From contig LSRY02000022.1 of assembly GCA_001643675.2 (NCBI GenBank), forward strand, positions 568,001-632,000: DNA of 64,000 nt, given 5' to 3'. The stretch comes from Monocercomonoides exilis. Its lineage: Eukaryota > Preaxostyla > Oxymonadida > Polymastigidae. Every line of letters begins with the position of its first letter. Position 1 is the stretch's first letter. The position numbers and the translations under genes are program-made. Shown in pieces: positions 45,542-57,993 of this stretch. Below the pieces are notes generated by a model. The model was not told the origin of the DNA. It saw only the letters and a list, made by a program, of their open reading frames with translations, and ran no database searches.

Positions 45542-48448
45542 TCATAAAATGAAATGTGTCAAAAAAAACTTAGCTGAACAAAATTGCAAAAAATGAATAA
45601 AGAAAAACTATATTAAAAGCAATGCGTTGAGAGTATTAAGTGAAAGAGAGTGTCTGTTGTCTCCAGTTATTCTTTTCATCCTCGAGAAAATTCGTTCACA
45701 GCTTGCTTTGCTGAACGGTGATGAAACAAAAGAAAAACAAATATTTGAATATATTGTGTGATTGATACTTTTCTTTGATAAGTTTATATAATAGATTTGA
45801 GCATAATCTTCCACAACAGAACTTGGCGATGCCCTCATCTCACTTTGGTATATCTTCAGACACAACTCTTTCAGCTTTTGATCTTCTTTAAATAAAACTG
45901 AGTTTATAAATATTTCAAACCTTCTTTCCATCCTATTGGACCAATTTGAGGTGATGCATGAAGATATATTGAGGCACATTTCGTCTTCTTTGTCAGTCGA
46001 AGATGGTGAGATGATATCGAAAACTTTGCTTGCAAAAAGCAATTCAACTTCATCATCTTCCGATTCAATTGCAACATATGAAGATTCATTCATGTCGGAA
46101 AATGAGTCAGATGATCTTGATGATGATGTTAAAAAATATGATGAACAAGACGAAGATAATGATGGAGATGAAGATGATGAAGATGATGAAGATGATGAAG
46201 ATGAAGATGGAGATCTCATCACTGAATCAAGAATATGAGCTGCTTGAAAATCAGGATCTTTCAAATCTCTTTCTGCCAACAAAATTCTTAGAGGGTCTTC
46301 TTCAAAATCATCCGATTCGTTTTCAAATTCCTCTATTGTTTTTGGTTCTTCTTGCTGTTGTGTTTCACTTTTTTCGACTGTATCTGCAATTCGAAGGAGT
46401 TTGATAATTTCTGCACATACGTCATCAAGTTTCTTATCTTCAAACATATCATCAAAGCAATTGAGGTACTGAGACATTGTGAAAAAGCTGACCTGTTCAT
46501 CTCTAACAGATGAATGAAACCTTTCCAAAGCAAGATCTAAACTATCATTTGATAAAAAGAAATTATACGTCAATGAAAAAGGAGAAGAAATATCACCAAG
46601 TTGATTTTTATCCAAACTGGAAGAAGAACAATTGAATATATTTGATTGCAATGAAGATGAATAAGAAGAATTTGTTGAGTTGAAAAAATCTGAGTGTGAT
46701 GAAATTTCCTTTTGTTGTGAAAACGAGGAATATCTCATTCGAACTAATCTATTGTCTTCATTAATATGACCTTGTTGAAGAATTGTTTTTTCCGTATTTG
46801 AATGCTCACTGATTGAATGGAGAAGATGTACTGTTTCTCCTTTTGAATCCAACTTTTCTATAACGTGTTTTGCTTCAATAAATGAATTTGTGAATTCATT
46901 TCTTATGAACTTTTGAATTCCAACTGGTGTTAAAGCGTGTGCCAGTGATATCATTTCACCTGTTTTTCCAAATAAAAAATGGTTATGCATCAGAACAAGA
47001 ATATTAGTAATTGCATTTTGCCAATTTGAAGATCTGAATCTTTGGAAGGATTTGATCCCATATAAAATTCCAATTGTTTGAAGGATCATGGGGAAAATTT
47101 CACCAAGTTTTGTGTGATCGTTTTCCAAAAAAAGTTGTAGCCTGTGAATAGGAAATAACAATAATTCCATTAATACTGAATTTAACACTTTATCTGTAGA
47201 AATCAACGAATGTTTTAAAATGTCCTGGCAGTTTTTCCTTATAAATGAGCAAATTGGGTACAAACAAAGCCATCTCGTTTGAACAAAAGAAGGACATTTT
47301 TGTTTTAGTAACTTTCTGATTGCCGAAGAATGGGCATATTTTGAAAAAAATGTTAGATCATTCAATATTTGTCTAAGAAAATCAATTTTAATGAAAGCTT
47401 TTGAAACAACTAAATTTAAAAGATGGTAAGAACAATAAATAAAAAATGAAGCAACTTTAATATTTGATAGCAAAGATTCTTCATATTCTACAAGTGATGT
47501 AGTGAAGTTTTCCAGTGCTTTTTTCTGAGGTTTTAAACCATCTGAACAGAAACACCTAACACTTGCATGTAATGATTCCAATTCTTTTTTTATGATCCAG
47601 GCTAATTTTCTATAGTGACTAGCATTGAAACAAGGAGGATAAACTTTCCAAAAAAAAGTCGTAGTTTCTAGTGACAGAGGAGCAATTGTAACAACGGTAC
47701 ATTTTAGTCCTCCAACTATTCCACCATCCATCATAACGCAAATGCATTTTCCGAATAATTCTTTCGCTTTCTTTTCTTTTGCGATTTCACTTTGAGAAAT
47801 AATCAAGCTGCTTAATTTTCTACATGTTAAATATGGGAATATTTTTGTGAGATGTTTGTCTGGATTTTCTTGAGAAATTTTTATTAAGGCAGTTATGAAA
47901 TTGTTAAATTCTTTCGACGATGCAGAAGCTATGGAAATGTTGCAATGACTCACAATTTACGCAAATAGAAATTCCAAATTTGTGCTTGTGTAGTTAATTG
48001 AATTATCAAATTTTTTGGTTGGATCATCACGATTTTTAATCACAGAAGAAAATTGTTTGAAACTTGTGATATTTTGTGTTAATAAAATTGAACAATGATG
48101 ATTTTTGATTCCAGCATAATTTTTTCTTCCACTGACACCGCAAACTGCATCTCCTCTTGCATTTGGACAAAAGAATTGTTTGTGATATTCCCTAACTGGC
48201 GCTCCGCATTCGTTTGATGGGATGTAAGATATCCATAATTTTTCGTTTACAACTTCCAACGTGACTTTTGTTAAAAACTCATTTTCTTTAACAGGATGTT
48301 TGTAAACTTTGAATGATTTTTAGCAAGAATCAAAATAAAAGATATTCACAAGCACATTTGCTGCTTTTTCATATTGTTCTACCAGAGTGAGGCTCAAATA
48401 ATCACATCCGTTTTGTTTTTATTCATCGAGTTTTCTCATATAGCTCAT
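45542..48448 (-). CDS. hAT transposase (~950 aa, three in-frame TAA)
   Basis: Frame opens at ATG 48448 ('MSYMRKLDE'), crosses TAA at 48421, 48322 and 47956, reaches TAG 45608 and then TGA 45542. There is no frameshift and no internal TGA in 2.8 kb. The N-terminus has a zinc-finger-like segment (CGAPVREYH...CPN...CGVSGRKNYAGIKNHHCS). The RNase H-like core contains 'CVMMDGGIVGGLKC', 'FCSDGLKPQKKALENF' and 'YCSYHLLNLVVSKAF'. An acidic/Ser insert follows, and the C-terminal dimerisation motif is 'ASCERIFSRMKRITGDNRHSLSL' (read in part) plus 'LNTLNALLLI', diagnostic for hAT. It catalyses cut-and-paste movement of the surrounding element. Position beside the right TIR, reading inward from it, fits. 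Under the standard code it would be four pieces. Confidence 0.82.
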
Positions 48449-48879
48449 TGACAAAAAATGAAAAATTAAATGTTTAATTAACGAATGCAAGGAAAAAACC
48501 AGTTAAACCATTTTCAAATCTGTTTGTATATTTTGAAACTCTTTCATTAGTGAATCTTTGTTTAAGATGATGGGTATTTACATGACTTTTTTGACTGAGA
48601 CACAAAAAGATCAACAAGTCACTGACTTGGAAATTCCCTAATTGTTGATCTGGTCATTTCCCATCATTAACAAAACATTCAAATAGATTTTTTTCTTTAA
48701 AGTTATGATTTGGATATTTGAAATTCATTCAAACGATATTAGTGAACAAATTTTCAAAATGAACGAAATATATTCCAAATTAAAAAAATATTGCTTTGAC
48801 TTAAAAAAATGAAAAAGTCAGTCAGAATCGTAATATTTATCATTCAAAGTCAGTAAGTCACAAAGGCTTAGAATCAACT

Positions 48880-49955
48880 TGTCTAGTGAAGTTGTCATTG
48901 AAAAACAAACATAATGCAAATTCTATTCCATTTTAAATATTTACAAAATGGGACATTATTTATGTTATCATTTTTTTCCAAAAAAATTATTCTGTTGTTG
49001 GAAATCACAAGATTTTTAATTATTTTTCCATCGTGCTCATGAATAAAAAATGAAATAAATTTATATGCGCGAAACACTTTGATTAATATCTTCTTTTTTG
49101 TTACAAAACCACAAAAGATCGAATTATTGTTTTGTATCACCATTTTTATTAAAAAAGGAGATTGAAACAATATTATTTGATTTATTGCTGTTCATTGTTA
49201 AGCTTATCTTAATACAATGATTTTCTAAAGAGAAATTACACATTTGGAACTATGTTTTGTTTTTGTATTCAAGCTAATTGTTGTAAGACAATAATCCAAT
49301 ATTTTTTTTTATTAAATCTCATACTTTGGAGTAATTGTTTTTGTTTAACAATAATCTTTCAAAACCAATGAAAATCTTTTTATATTTAAAAAAAAAGAAA
49401 ATGCAATATGCTTGATTTATTAAATAAGCTTGATTAATTGTTTTTCAAGTCTGTTTTTTGCCTGTCTTGAAATAAACGAGTGCAATTATGCATTCGTTGC
49501 ATGCCTATCGTAAATAACAAGACCAAATTTGTTGAACACCGTTTCACTATCGAAAAAAACACTCAGTAATTTTCAAAGTTAAGAGAAAAGTTTTTAAACA
49601 GATTACAATCAAATAAATTATGCAGTGATAAGTGAGCATGAAAGAAATACGAAGTATTTTCTATGGGATTCGATTGAATAAGATAATTTTATCGCTTTTA
49701 TTCATACGCATATAATTTGTTTTCCAAACGATCTGTTATAAACCATCTTTGTTAGAAATATAAATTCATTGTTGAAATTCACTTCAAATGTTTCATCACC
49801 TTCATTTTCCTGTTCCAAAATGCATTTAATCAAACTTTATTAAATAAGTTATAATATGATTAAGTTTATTTGAAAAAAAAAAAGAAAAATTGAAAGAAAT
49901 AGAGAAGGAGAAGAGGAATACTAAATTTGTCATAATTCGATTATAGTTCATTCAG
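48880..49955. other. AT-rich intergenic stretch, nothing recognised
   Basis: A minus-strand open frame of 91 codons (49170-48895) has a TTG start and no recognisable domain. The rest is AT-rich without coherent coding sequence. Confidence 0.5.
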
Positions 49956-49956
49956 A

Positions 49957-51480
49957 ATGGAGATTTATGAAGCGATCGAGTGGACTAACGAAAAAGCTGA
50001 ACTTAATGAACAATATTATTTAGAAACACGAGAGGAAGATCCCAGAGCTGAGTGAGAAGATCAACGCAGATGCGCAATGACTGAAGAGGTCGCTGATGGA
50101 GATGAAGGAGAAAGCGGAGCTTATTGATGAGTGTATTGAGAATGAGAAGATGCACCGAATTCAGCATTGCACGGCGATCAGCAGAGAAATCGATAGATCC
50201 AAAGCAAAGTCAAAGGTTCTGCTTGCCATGTCTTCTTCACTGGCTTTTACTGAAATTGAAATGGATCCGTCCTTGATTAAGATGATTCCACCTATGGGGT
50301 TGCGTTAAAAGTGCCAGGAGAAGTAAACTGAAATCATCAACAATGAAAGAACTGTGATGCTTGGGCCAGACCTGAATGGGAAGGGGGTTGTTGCAAAAGT
50401 GTGGAGCAGGGTGAGTGTTGCGAGAAAAATAAACAGCTATGGTGGAGGAGGTGGTGGAAGGGCAGATGCAACGGTGCAGCAGAAGATGAACAAGATAGAG
50501 AAGGAAACGAAGAAGCTGATGTCGCAGTTGAAAGTGAAGGAGCAGATGATCTGAGAGCAGAAGGTGCTGTTCAAGGAGGCGATTGAGAATCAGAAGAAGA
50601 GCGATGTTGTCAAGAAGGTGATGATCCACGGTGGAGAAGCTATTCTAGGGAACATTGCAGAGATGTGGCTGTTTGGGGAATTTGGGAGGGAGGAGTTCAA
50701 TGAAGACAAGCTGTCCTTCTTCTTGTTCTCAGACACGGTGCTTGAAAGGGCAGAGGAGAAAAAGATCAAGATGTTTTTTGGTAGAGGTCGAGAAGATACA
50801 GTCAAAGATGGGAGTGGTAGAAGCGTCTGTGTTTCTGGTGTTTTTGAAGAACCGCTTTTTGGCAGAGACAGCGAAGCGTAAAGAAAAGATGATGAAGGTG
50901 CTGTATGATGAGATATGCAGTGGCGATCCATCGACTTCATCGACATCATCATCAACATCATCAACATCGTCATCGCCAGAGGTAGTGCGCAGAGGGATAA
51001 CGTACTCGGAGCTCGAGTCTCATCTGTGTGCATGCTATCCGCAGACGCCGCAGGCGCTGTCGCTGCGGATCTTCCGGGATGCGTACCGGCAGTCAGGCTG
51101 CTGTCTGCCGTCGTTTGCGTCTGTGCTGGAGGCGTGCCAGCGCAACGACTTCTTCACGCTGTGCCTGAGGCTGCCGGATGTGTGCGACACAACAGACCGG
51201 TGGGCTCCTCTGAAAGCGTCTGAGAACAGCGCAGTTGTGAAGACGGTGAGCCAGCACATTGCGCTATTTAAGCCTGAACTGGACGACTGTGTGCGGGTGC
51301 TATTGTGGGGTGTCGGAAGGTGTTTCGGCTGGGCTGAAGTGGAGGGTTGAGGCGGTGCAGCAAGCGGAGGGGAAGAAAGAAGGGCGGTGGGTGCTGTTCC
51401 GGACGGTGAGGCTGCTGGTGGAGCTGGTGGAGCTGCAGCTGTGGATGAATGAGGCGGAATGGGTAATATGAATTCGGCTT
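49957..51480 (+). pseudogene. Decayed coiled-coil gene of unknown family
   Basis: GC-rich segment. A TTATTTAG acceptor before 50,024 opens a frame 'IPELSEKINADAQ' - TGA (50078) - 'LKRSLMEMKEKAELIDECIE' and on to 'KMIPPMGLR' - TAA - 'KCQEK' - TAA - 'TEIINNERTVMLGPDLNGKG', a Gly-rich turn, 'QKMNKIEKETKKLMSQLKVK', TGA (50552) and 'EAILGNIAEMWLFGEFGREE'. Frame changes near 50,795 and 51,310 then give 'ITYSELESHLCACYPQTPQA' and 'WVLFRTVRLLVELVELQLWM'. The long helical phrases show a real ancestral gene; I do not recognise it. It contains both TAA and TGA, so it is broken under either code. Confidence 0.5.
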
Positions 51481-51659
51481 CTGCAGAACGACGGGAAGTG
51501 TGTGAAGCTGTTTCTCTTTACAGTCGCTTTACATATAAAAGGTAAATTAGGTGATACATTTCTTTTATCTTATTCTTCATCTTCGTCTTCCTCTTCTTTA
51601 GCAAAGTTAGAGAAGGTTCCGAGCGAAAAAGAAATGGAGATCAACTATATGCTGTTATA

Positions 51660-53575
51660 ATTTGAGTGTAATTTGGATGTGATTGACTTTTTAAGATTTT
51701 TTTGATGACATTTTCATTGAAGTTTTCATATCCATCTTATTATCTTTTTTTTCACTTATTATTATTTTATCTCCTGTCAAAGTCACATGGATCATCTATT
51801 GAAGAATTTTTGAAAGAAACAAACACATTATTGACATAAAAATTTTTTAAAAAAGGTTATGTATTTTAAAAAGAAATAAATGAAAAGAAGAAATACAGGT
51901 AGAAGAAGGAGGTGGAAAAGGAAAAATAATGATAATTATTATTATTTAAAGAAGCAGAAGAAAATAATGGAGATGAAGAATAACAAGAGGAAGAAGAAGA
52001 AGAAGAAGAAGGGGAAGAAGAATTAGAAGAAAAAATATTAAAGAAATGGAGGAAAATAAGGAGAAAGCCTGCCATTCACTTTGAAAGTGTGTATTTTTGG
52101 AAAGAATGAAAAAAACATAGAAAATCAGCAAGAATAAAAGAATGATGAAAAACAAAGATGTACGCCAAGAAAAATTAGAATTTTATACAGGCAAAAAGAG
52201 ATACATCAAATCTTGTGAGAGAATAGAAATTTAAAGAAAATGAACTTAGACATATTTGAATTCAAATGGCTAACAGCAACTTTAAAAAAAGATTGGACAA
52301 AAGCGCAGCACATTCATCTGCTGACGGAAATGATTTCATTATGGCCATGAAAGGAAAGCAATTACTATGATTGTTGCGATTCGGTTACAAATTTTGACAA
52401 ACTCTTGACACAAAAATCTTTAGCAAGACATTATAAAGATTGAATAATGTGCAGAGTGAAATTTGTTAGAAAAGAATGGATACCAAGCACACTGAGACAG
52501 AAAATGAAGAAGAATTTGTTGTTTCAAAATATGTTGTAAATACAACGTTCAAATCATTTTAGCCACCAATTGTGCTTGCATTGACAAGGCCATCGATTGC
52601 TTTTTTTAATCTATTTATCAAAATTCTTTGTAACCTTGAAAAATTTGTGATAAGCTGTTATTTAACAGTTGATTGAATTGTGAGAAAATCTTTTTTTTTC
52701 TGCTTTTCTCTGGGTTCTTCTAAACAAGTTTCTGCGAAGAATACTATCCACTTGAAATCCCTCCTTCAAATGGATTCGCACATAAATAATAGAGGCAATT
52801 TTTCATTGAACTTTAAAAAGATGAATGATTTCCTCGATAATCACTGTTCTCGAATGTTTCACATTTACAGTTTCTGAAGGTGAAGCTTCTAATCTGTTCA
52901 CTTTTGTTTTTTCTAAACAATAGAAAATCGTTTGTTGTTAAAACAGCAAAAACTGCCTTGATAAAATTCCTCAAAATCATACGAATTAAATCATCTGATT
53001 TAAATGAAAGATTATAAGAGGAAACATTGTTTTTGGAAATAAAACTCAAATTCACCATATAGGTTGACTCACCTTGGAAATAAAACGGAATTACAGAATT
53101 AATGTGAGAAATGAAAGAATCCATCTTTAGCGTTGTTGAATATGTTAAAGGCATCAAAGGCGAAGACAAATGTTAAATTGCAACATTTATAAGACCTGCT
53201 AAAGAGTTGAATTTCAAAAATTATGTTTATATTGTTGTTGATGCAATATTTTTGAAATTCTTTGGTTTCGCTAAAAGTATTGTGCATTTCAAAAATTTTG
53301 AAGTTACTCGTTTGCAGAAAATGTGCTTCATTTGAATAGCTCTGACCAGAATAAATACAATTTTTTTATACAAGTGAAAATGAACGAAAATATTTGTTTA
53401 GCAATGTGGCAGTTTCAGGGACATATTGTGCTTCGAGAGTCTTAGCAGTTAAATAAACAGATGAAAAACAAAAAATACAATTTCATCAGAAAAATCATTT
53501 TCAAATAGAAAAAATATCGAATAAAATAAATATGTGGACACCCATTGTTTGCTTCACTTCATTTTCTTACACTTT
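51660..53575. other. AT-rich stretch with two weak coding relics
   Basis: Around 52,240-52,540 (+) the phrases 'FEFKWLTATLKKDWTKAQ' and 'MCRVKFVRKEWIPSTLRQ' are separated by TGA codons. A minus-strand frame at 53169-52813 (118 codons, TTG start) reads 'SSYNLSFKSDDLIRMILRNF'. Neither has a recognised domain. Confidence 0.3.
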
Positions 53576-53580
53576 TCAAG

Positions 53581-56500
53581 GCAATTGTATCAAAAGACTG
53601 CAAACTTCAGTTTTTGGACCTATCATCATCCAGAAAAAGTTAAAAGTGTAAAGATGTTTGGAATTGCATGGAGAAAAAATCTACAAATGACACTGTGCAA
53701 TCGTTAGAATACATGTTTATGCACATAAACGCTGGCAAAAAGTATTTTTCGAAAATTCAACAAATATTCGAAGGTTTGAATAACAGTAGTTGGTTTTTCT
53801 GTTTTTATATATAAACATGTTTTGAATTTTTAGAAGAAAAAAATAAATACACCGTTATAAAAATGGCAAGTGTTTATAACTATGAAACAAATGTTCGCAG
53901 CAAAGTCGCTTTGTTAAAAGCTGTTTGCCATGAATACAATTTCCGGAAACGAAATGAATTCGGTTTTGATTAAAAAATTGGAAAATACCACCGTGTAAAG
54001 CAGCACAGCTCAGATAGAAATTTAACTATAGAAAAAGCATCAAAGTCTCCAATGCCGCCTTCAAATTCCAGAATTGCATTTTTTTAATATAATATTTCTG
54101 TCTTTTGTATTAACTCTTTATTTTTCTTTTCATTTTTTAGAATTAAGCGAAAATGATGAACTGAAATTCCAAAAATTATTGTTAGAGAATTCAACGGAAT
54201 CATCAGAATGTGTGAGAGGAGTTAATAAATCAAAAAAGAGTTTGTTTTAACTTCTTCAAATATGCATTTAATATTTTTCCTTCAAAAAGGATGTGCTTTA
54301 AAATTTGATGTTGATTTTTTTACAACCAGCGATCCCAATTGCATGGAACCTGATATTGATCCTTAGCGAAACTACTTCACCACCAACGAGGTTAATTGTG
54401 AAATGACAGCTTGTTATCAACCATCTTCAACAACAACAAGTGATGAAATAGGCATGGATGAAGATGTGGATCTGCTCATAAAAGCAGAACATATAAATTG
54501 CAATTTGCCTGAATGCAGTTCTTCGGGATTAATATCTTCAACTATTTCTATGTTTCCCACAGCTACCAATGAGCCAACAATATCAAGTGAACAAATATTC
54601 CAAAACATCATGGAGGAGATAAATGATTCAGTTGCTTCAAATTATGATCAAAATGAAACTGTAACATCTCCAATTGTTATTGATGAAAAGATAGAAATAA
54701 TTTCAATGAAGAAAAAAGAAGATGTATTAAATGAAAAATCTGTTTTTTCTCCTCTGAAAAATTTTGTGAACACTTGTTGCTTGTCGTCTCTTATACAAAA
54801 TTTTCGAACACTTTTCAACACAAGGTAAAAAATGAATATTCGAAGAGGAAAAATTGGATCTTTGGTTTGCCAGTCACATTCTATCGTTTCAAATGGTTCT
54901 ACAGACTTCAAAAGAGACTACAAACGGAGTTACGTGAATGGAATAAAAGCTTTGTTTCTAACTTCTTCAAAAAAAATAACCTGGTGTTTGGAAAGCAGCA
55001 AGAATTTTACAAAGTGTTTCTTTCGATTTTTGAAAATTTATCCTTAGTGACTCCAGAGTTAATGAATATCATGAATGCGAAAATTCAGTTTCCGAGAAAA
55101 TGCTCAATGTGTGAAACTGAAAGTGGTGGAGCATTTGAGATAACTCCATTAATTAGACTTCATAATTGTGATACAATTAACAGTCTAAATAATCACATGT
55201 TCAATCAATCAGACGAAATGAATTCCTGCGAAGCGTTTTGTGAAAAATGCAATAGGAACACATTTCAGTCAACATGTTTTGACATCAAATCATTTCCAGA
55301 TATTATTTCTTTTTCCATTAAACCTTCAGGACAATGGCAAAGAACAAAATGCAATATATACGAACACATTTCTTTCTCTTCGATTTCTGGAAAACAAAAA
55401 GTCAAAAGCAAATATGACACCGAATCGAAAAACTACACGTTATTAGCGATATTGTTTTACACCAGTAACACAGATGTGGGACATTTCTATAGCATTTGCA
55501 GAAATAATCACAATTTCGAACAGGATGAAAATCAACAAAAAGAAAAATGGTGCTAATGCAATGATAACATTACATTCATGATAGAAAGCGATCATTCAAC
55601 AAAAGTCAAAAATAATTTGTATAATGGTGGTATTCCTATAATGTTGATTCACAAGAATGTCAATTTATTTTCGGAAAGAACTTTAATTTTTCCTCTCTCT
55701 CCTAATTTGTTGATATCTCCTGCATATGTCCCTGGACAGAATAACAACAATCCACATTCAGTCAATCACTATACAGAATCTCAATCCGGAAACTATTCCT
55801 CATCACATCAACAACATATTTGTTTTGAATCCTGCGATACTCCAACAATGAATCAAATTCATTCATTATCTCCTAGTCCACTTCATTTTGCGAAAGCTGC
55901 AACCATATCTCCTCAAGTCACTTGTCAAAGCAAATCTTATCCAACAGCATTCAATTCACATGTAGATGTCTTTTCAAAGCCGATTGCAGCCCTGTCAAAT
56001 TCACTTCATTTTAATCAATAAAATTGCAAGAAATCAACCTTAAAAGAATGTGTCAATAAAACTGTTGAAAGCCAAGCACTTCACAGTCAACGAAAAAAAC
56101 CTTCAAAATCACTTCCTAATCCTTCTGAAGCTTCATTTTCATCAACTCAAACAATCAACTCATCTGCAGCCAATTCCATTTCATATCCTTCCTCTTCCAG
56201 ATCATATCAAAGCTTTTCTTCAAGAAGTCGTAGAGTAAACAATGATATTGTTAACAACTCCGGCCAGAAAATAGCTTCAAGGCAATCTTCAGAAAATATG
56301 TCTTCAAATGACAATCATTCAATTACAAATTATTCTCTTGACCAATCATTTGCACATCGGTTAAGCATGAACCAATAAATGGAATCACAAACTGAACAAA
56401 CACACTCATTCACATCACGAATCGAACATTCAAATGCATCACCATTTTTAAATCTTCAACCTTCTTGTTCATGTGACAACTCTCCTAACTTGAATGGAGA

Positions 56501-57742
56501 AATGGAAAAAAAGCCCTTGACAAGAATTATCAACGTGATAAAAAAGAAGTTATTCGATTCATTTCTGAAGCAAATCATCAAAATGTCTCTCAGAACATTT
56601 TCTAAAAGAATAAAGCATTTAAAGAAAGCTAAAAGACGTTCGTACCTGTGTGACTTGTGTGAAAAATATCAAGCGTTGTAAAAAGAAAGAAAAAGCTCTC
56701 AAGGCGAAAAATGAATGTCTATCTCCAGATGAATTATCAACAATGCAGTTAATAGAAAAGCATAAACTCTATGCGTGTAATCAGCAGATGCATTTTCACA
56801 TTCTGAAAGATTCATTGAAGAATAAAAAAGCGCTGATCTAATTTGATTTCAAAGAAAACTGGAGTGTTCCTATCAGAAGAAATGCAATAAGCAAAGATTT
56901 TAACGAAAAAAATGAAATTTCTCAGTTATGTGTAATTACTTATACGATGGATGCTGATGGCCACAGAAACAAGAATGTGTTCAACTATTTTTCAAATAAT
57001 CTCTCGCATGATTATAGATTTGCAATTGAGTGTTTGAGTGAAACTCTCAAAGACTCTATCTTCGATAAAATCACTTCATTCCATTTCATGTGCGATACAG
57101 GCCCCCACTTCAGAAATTCGAATGTCATGTTCTATCTTCTTTCAAATAAATCACCTATTGTACGTGGAAAGCGTTCAACACTCTCTTTCTTTTGTGAAAA
57201 GCATGGAAAGTGTGAGTGTGATGGAGAATTTTGTTGTTTTTCAAAGTGCTTGGAGGAAAATTTGGATCACGATGCAGAAATAAAGAACGTTCAAGAATTG
57301 GTTGGCTTCTTCAAGGAATATTCGAATCGCAGAAGTTATTCCGTGTTCAACTATGAGGGAACGAAAGAAACATTATATCGCCACTTTCTGATGTTTGTAT
57401 TTTTCCAGTTTTTTATTGATATTTAAGCTTTTGTATTCTGGTGACTTAAGATGCAACGCGTCAGTCAAAGTTTTGTGGAAGAGATTGAACATTTCGGCAA
57501 TGAAAACATATTGGTTTTATGAAAAAAGAGACGAAGATATTTTCCGTTCAATTGTGTCACCGTCGAATTCGAAAGGAACAAATAAAGTGAAGTTTGAAGT
57601 GAAATCGTACAGAGATGAGAGAAAAAGTAAAACGTACCAACAGTCCAGCAAATGTGATACAGCAACACTACTGGGAAGTTATACTTTCAACATGCTAAAG
57701 GAAAGAGAAAAATTTTGTGATTTGAGTTATTTTGAGAATTGA
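53581..57742 (+). CDS. Copy B: USP-domain plus DDE/RNase H-like transposase-type protein
   Basis: Exons 53581-53773, 53834-~54,110, 54141-54239, 54290-57392 and 57451-57742 (an upstream exon is likely). Exon 1 aligns with copy A over its full length, e.g. 'NDTVQSLEYMFMHINAGKKY' against 'SDPVGCLLYFIFRYKKGKPF', with an intron at the same codon and phase. Then a USP (C19) domain: Cys box 'NFVNTCCLSSLIQNF' (~54,762-54,806), 'FGKQQEFYKVFLSIF', CxxC pairs 'CSMCETES' and 'CEKCNRN', 'FPDIISFSI' and His box 'DVGHFYSICRN'. A Ser/Asn/Gln-rich linker leads to 'SYLCDLCEKYQAL' and the DDE-like domain 'FDFKENWSVPI', 'FMCDTGPHFRNSN' and 'EKHGKCECDGEF'. In-frame TAA/TAG at 53641, 53971, 54364, 54826, 55554, 56019, 56376, 56679 and 56839; no TGA until 57740. 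Two frameshifts (54,829; 56,682) each vanish with one extra A in an A run. Possible deubiquitinase-transposase. Confidence 0.6.
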
Positions 57743-57873
57743 ATTGTTTATTTTGTAACTTTTGTTCATTGTTTGTGCATTTTCTGTATTTTGAATCAGT
57801 TAGAAAATTGATTGTTTGGAACGTCTGTTGCTCAAGCCAATGTGTATTTGTTTTTGACAAATGCTCATTGGTA

Positions 57874-57993
57874 CCCCAATTTTCGCTCTTGAGCGAATTA
57901 AATGGGGCAAGGCTGATTCCGTCCTGAAACTGTGCTGTGACCGGTCCAGCACAGTTTCTTGAAGGCTTTGGGTACAGAATCAGCTTCCCAGGG
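57874..57993 (+). ncRNA. Pseudoknotted RNA-like structure downstream of copy B
   Basis: Same architecture as 13,701-13,816: leader hairpin CCCCA...TGGGG with inner TTCGCT/AGCGAA; spacer CAAG; outer helix GCTGATTC (57912-57919) with GAATCAGC (57977-57984); CCT/AGG, a TTGA bulge and a perfect 12-bp helix GAAACTGTGCTG/CAGCACAGTTTC (57926-57937/57947-57958); pseudoknot CTTTGGG (57966-57972) with CCCAGGG (57987-57993). Unpaired conserved bases: TTG bulge and the T/CA after GGG. Begins 132 nt after the TGA of copy B. Confidence 0.62.

Larger units (their letters stand above)
40865..48870. mobile_element. Autonomous hAT transposon, 8,006 bp, carrying captured gene pieces
   Basis: Perfect 17-bp terminal inverted repeats TAAGCCTTTGTGACTTA (40865-40881; inverted at 48854-48870) are flanked by an exact 8-bp duplication GAATCAAC (40857-40864 and 48871-48878). 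Subterminal AGTCAGT repeats are present at both ends. The right part (minus strand) encodes the hAT transposase. The left and middle parts hold a fragment of an unknown plus-strand gene (41.9-42.6 kb) and a large Ser-rich minus-strand gene (42.7-45.5 kb) that are not typical hAT content. Perfect TIRs and TSD imply a fairly recent insertion. Confidence 0.9.
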
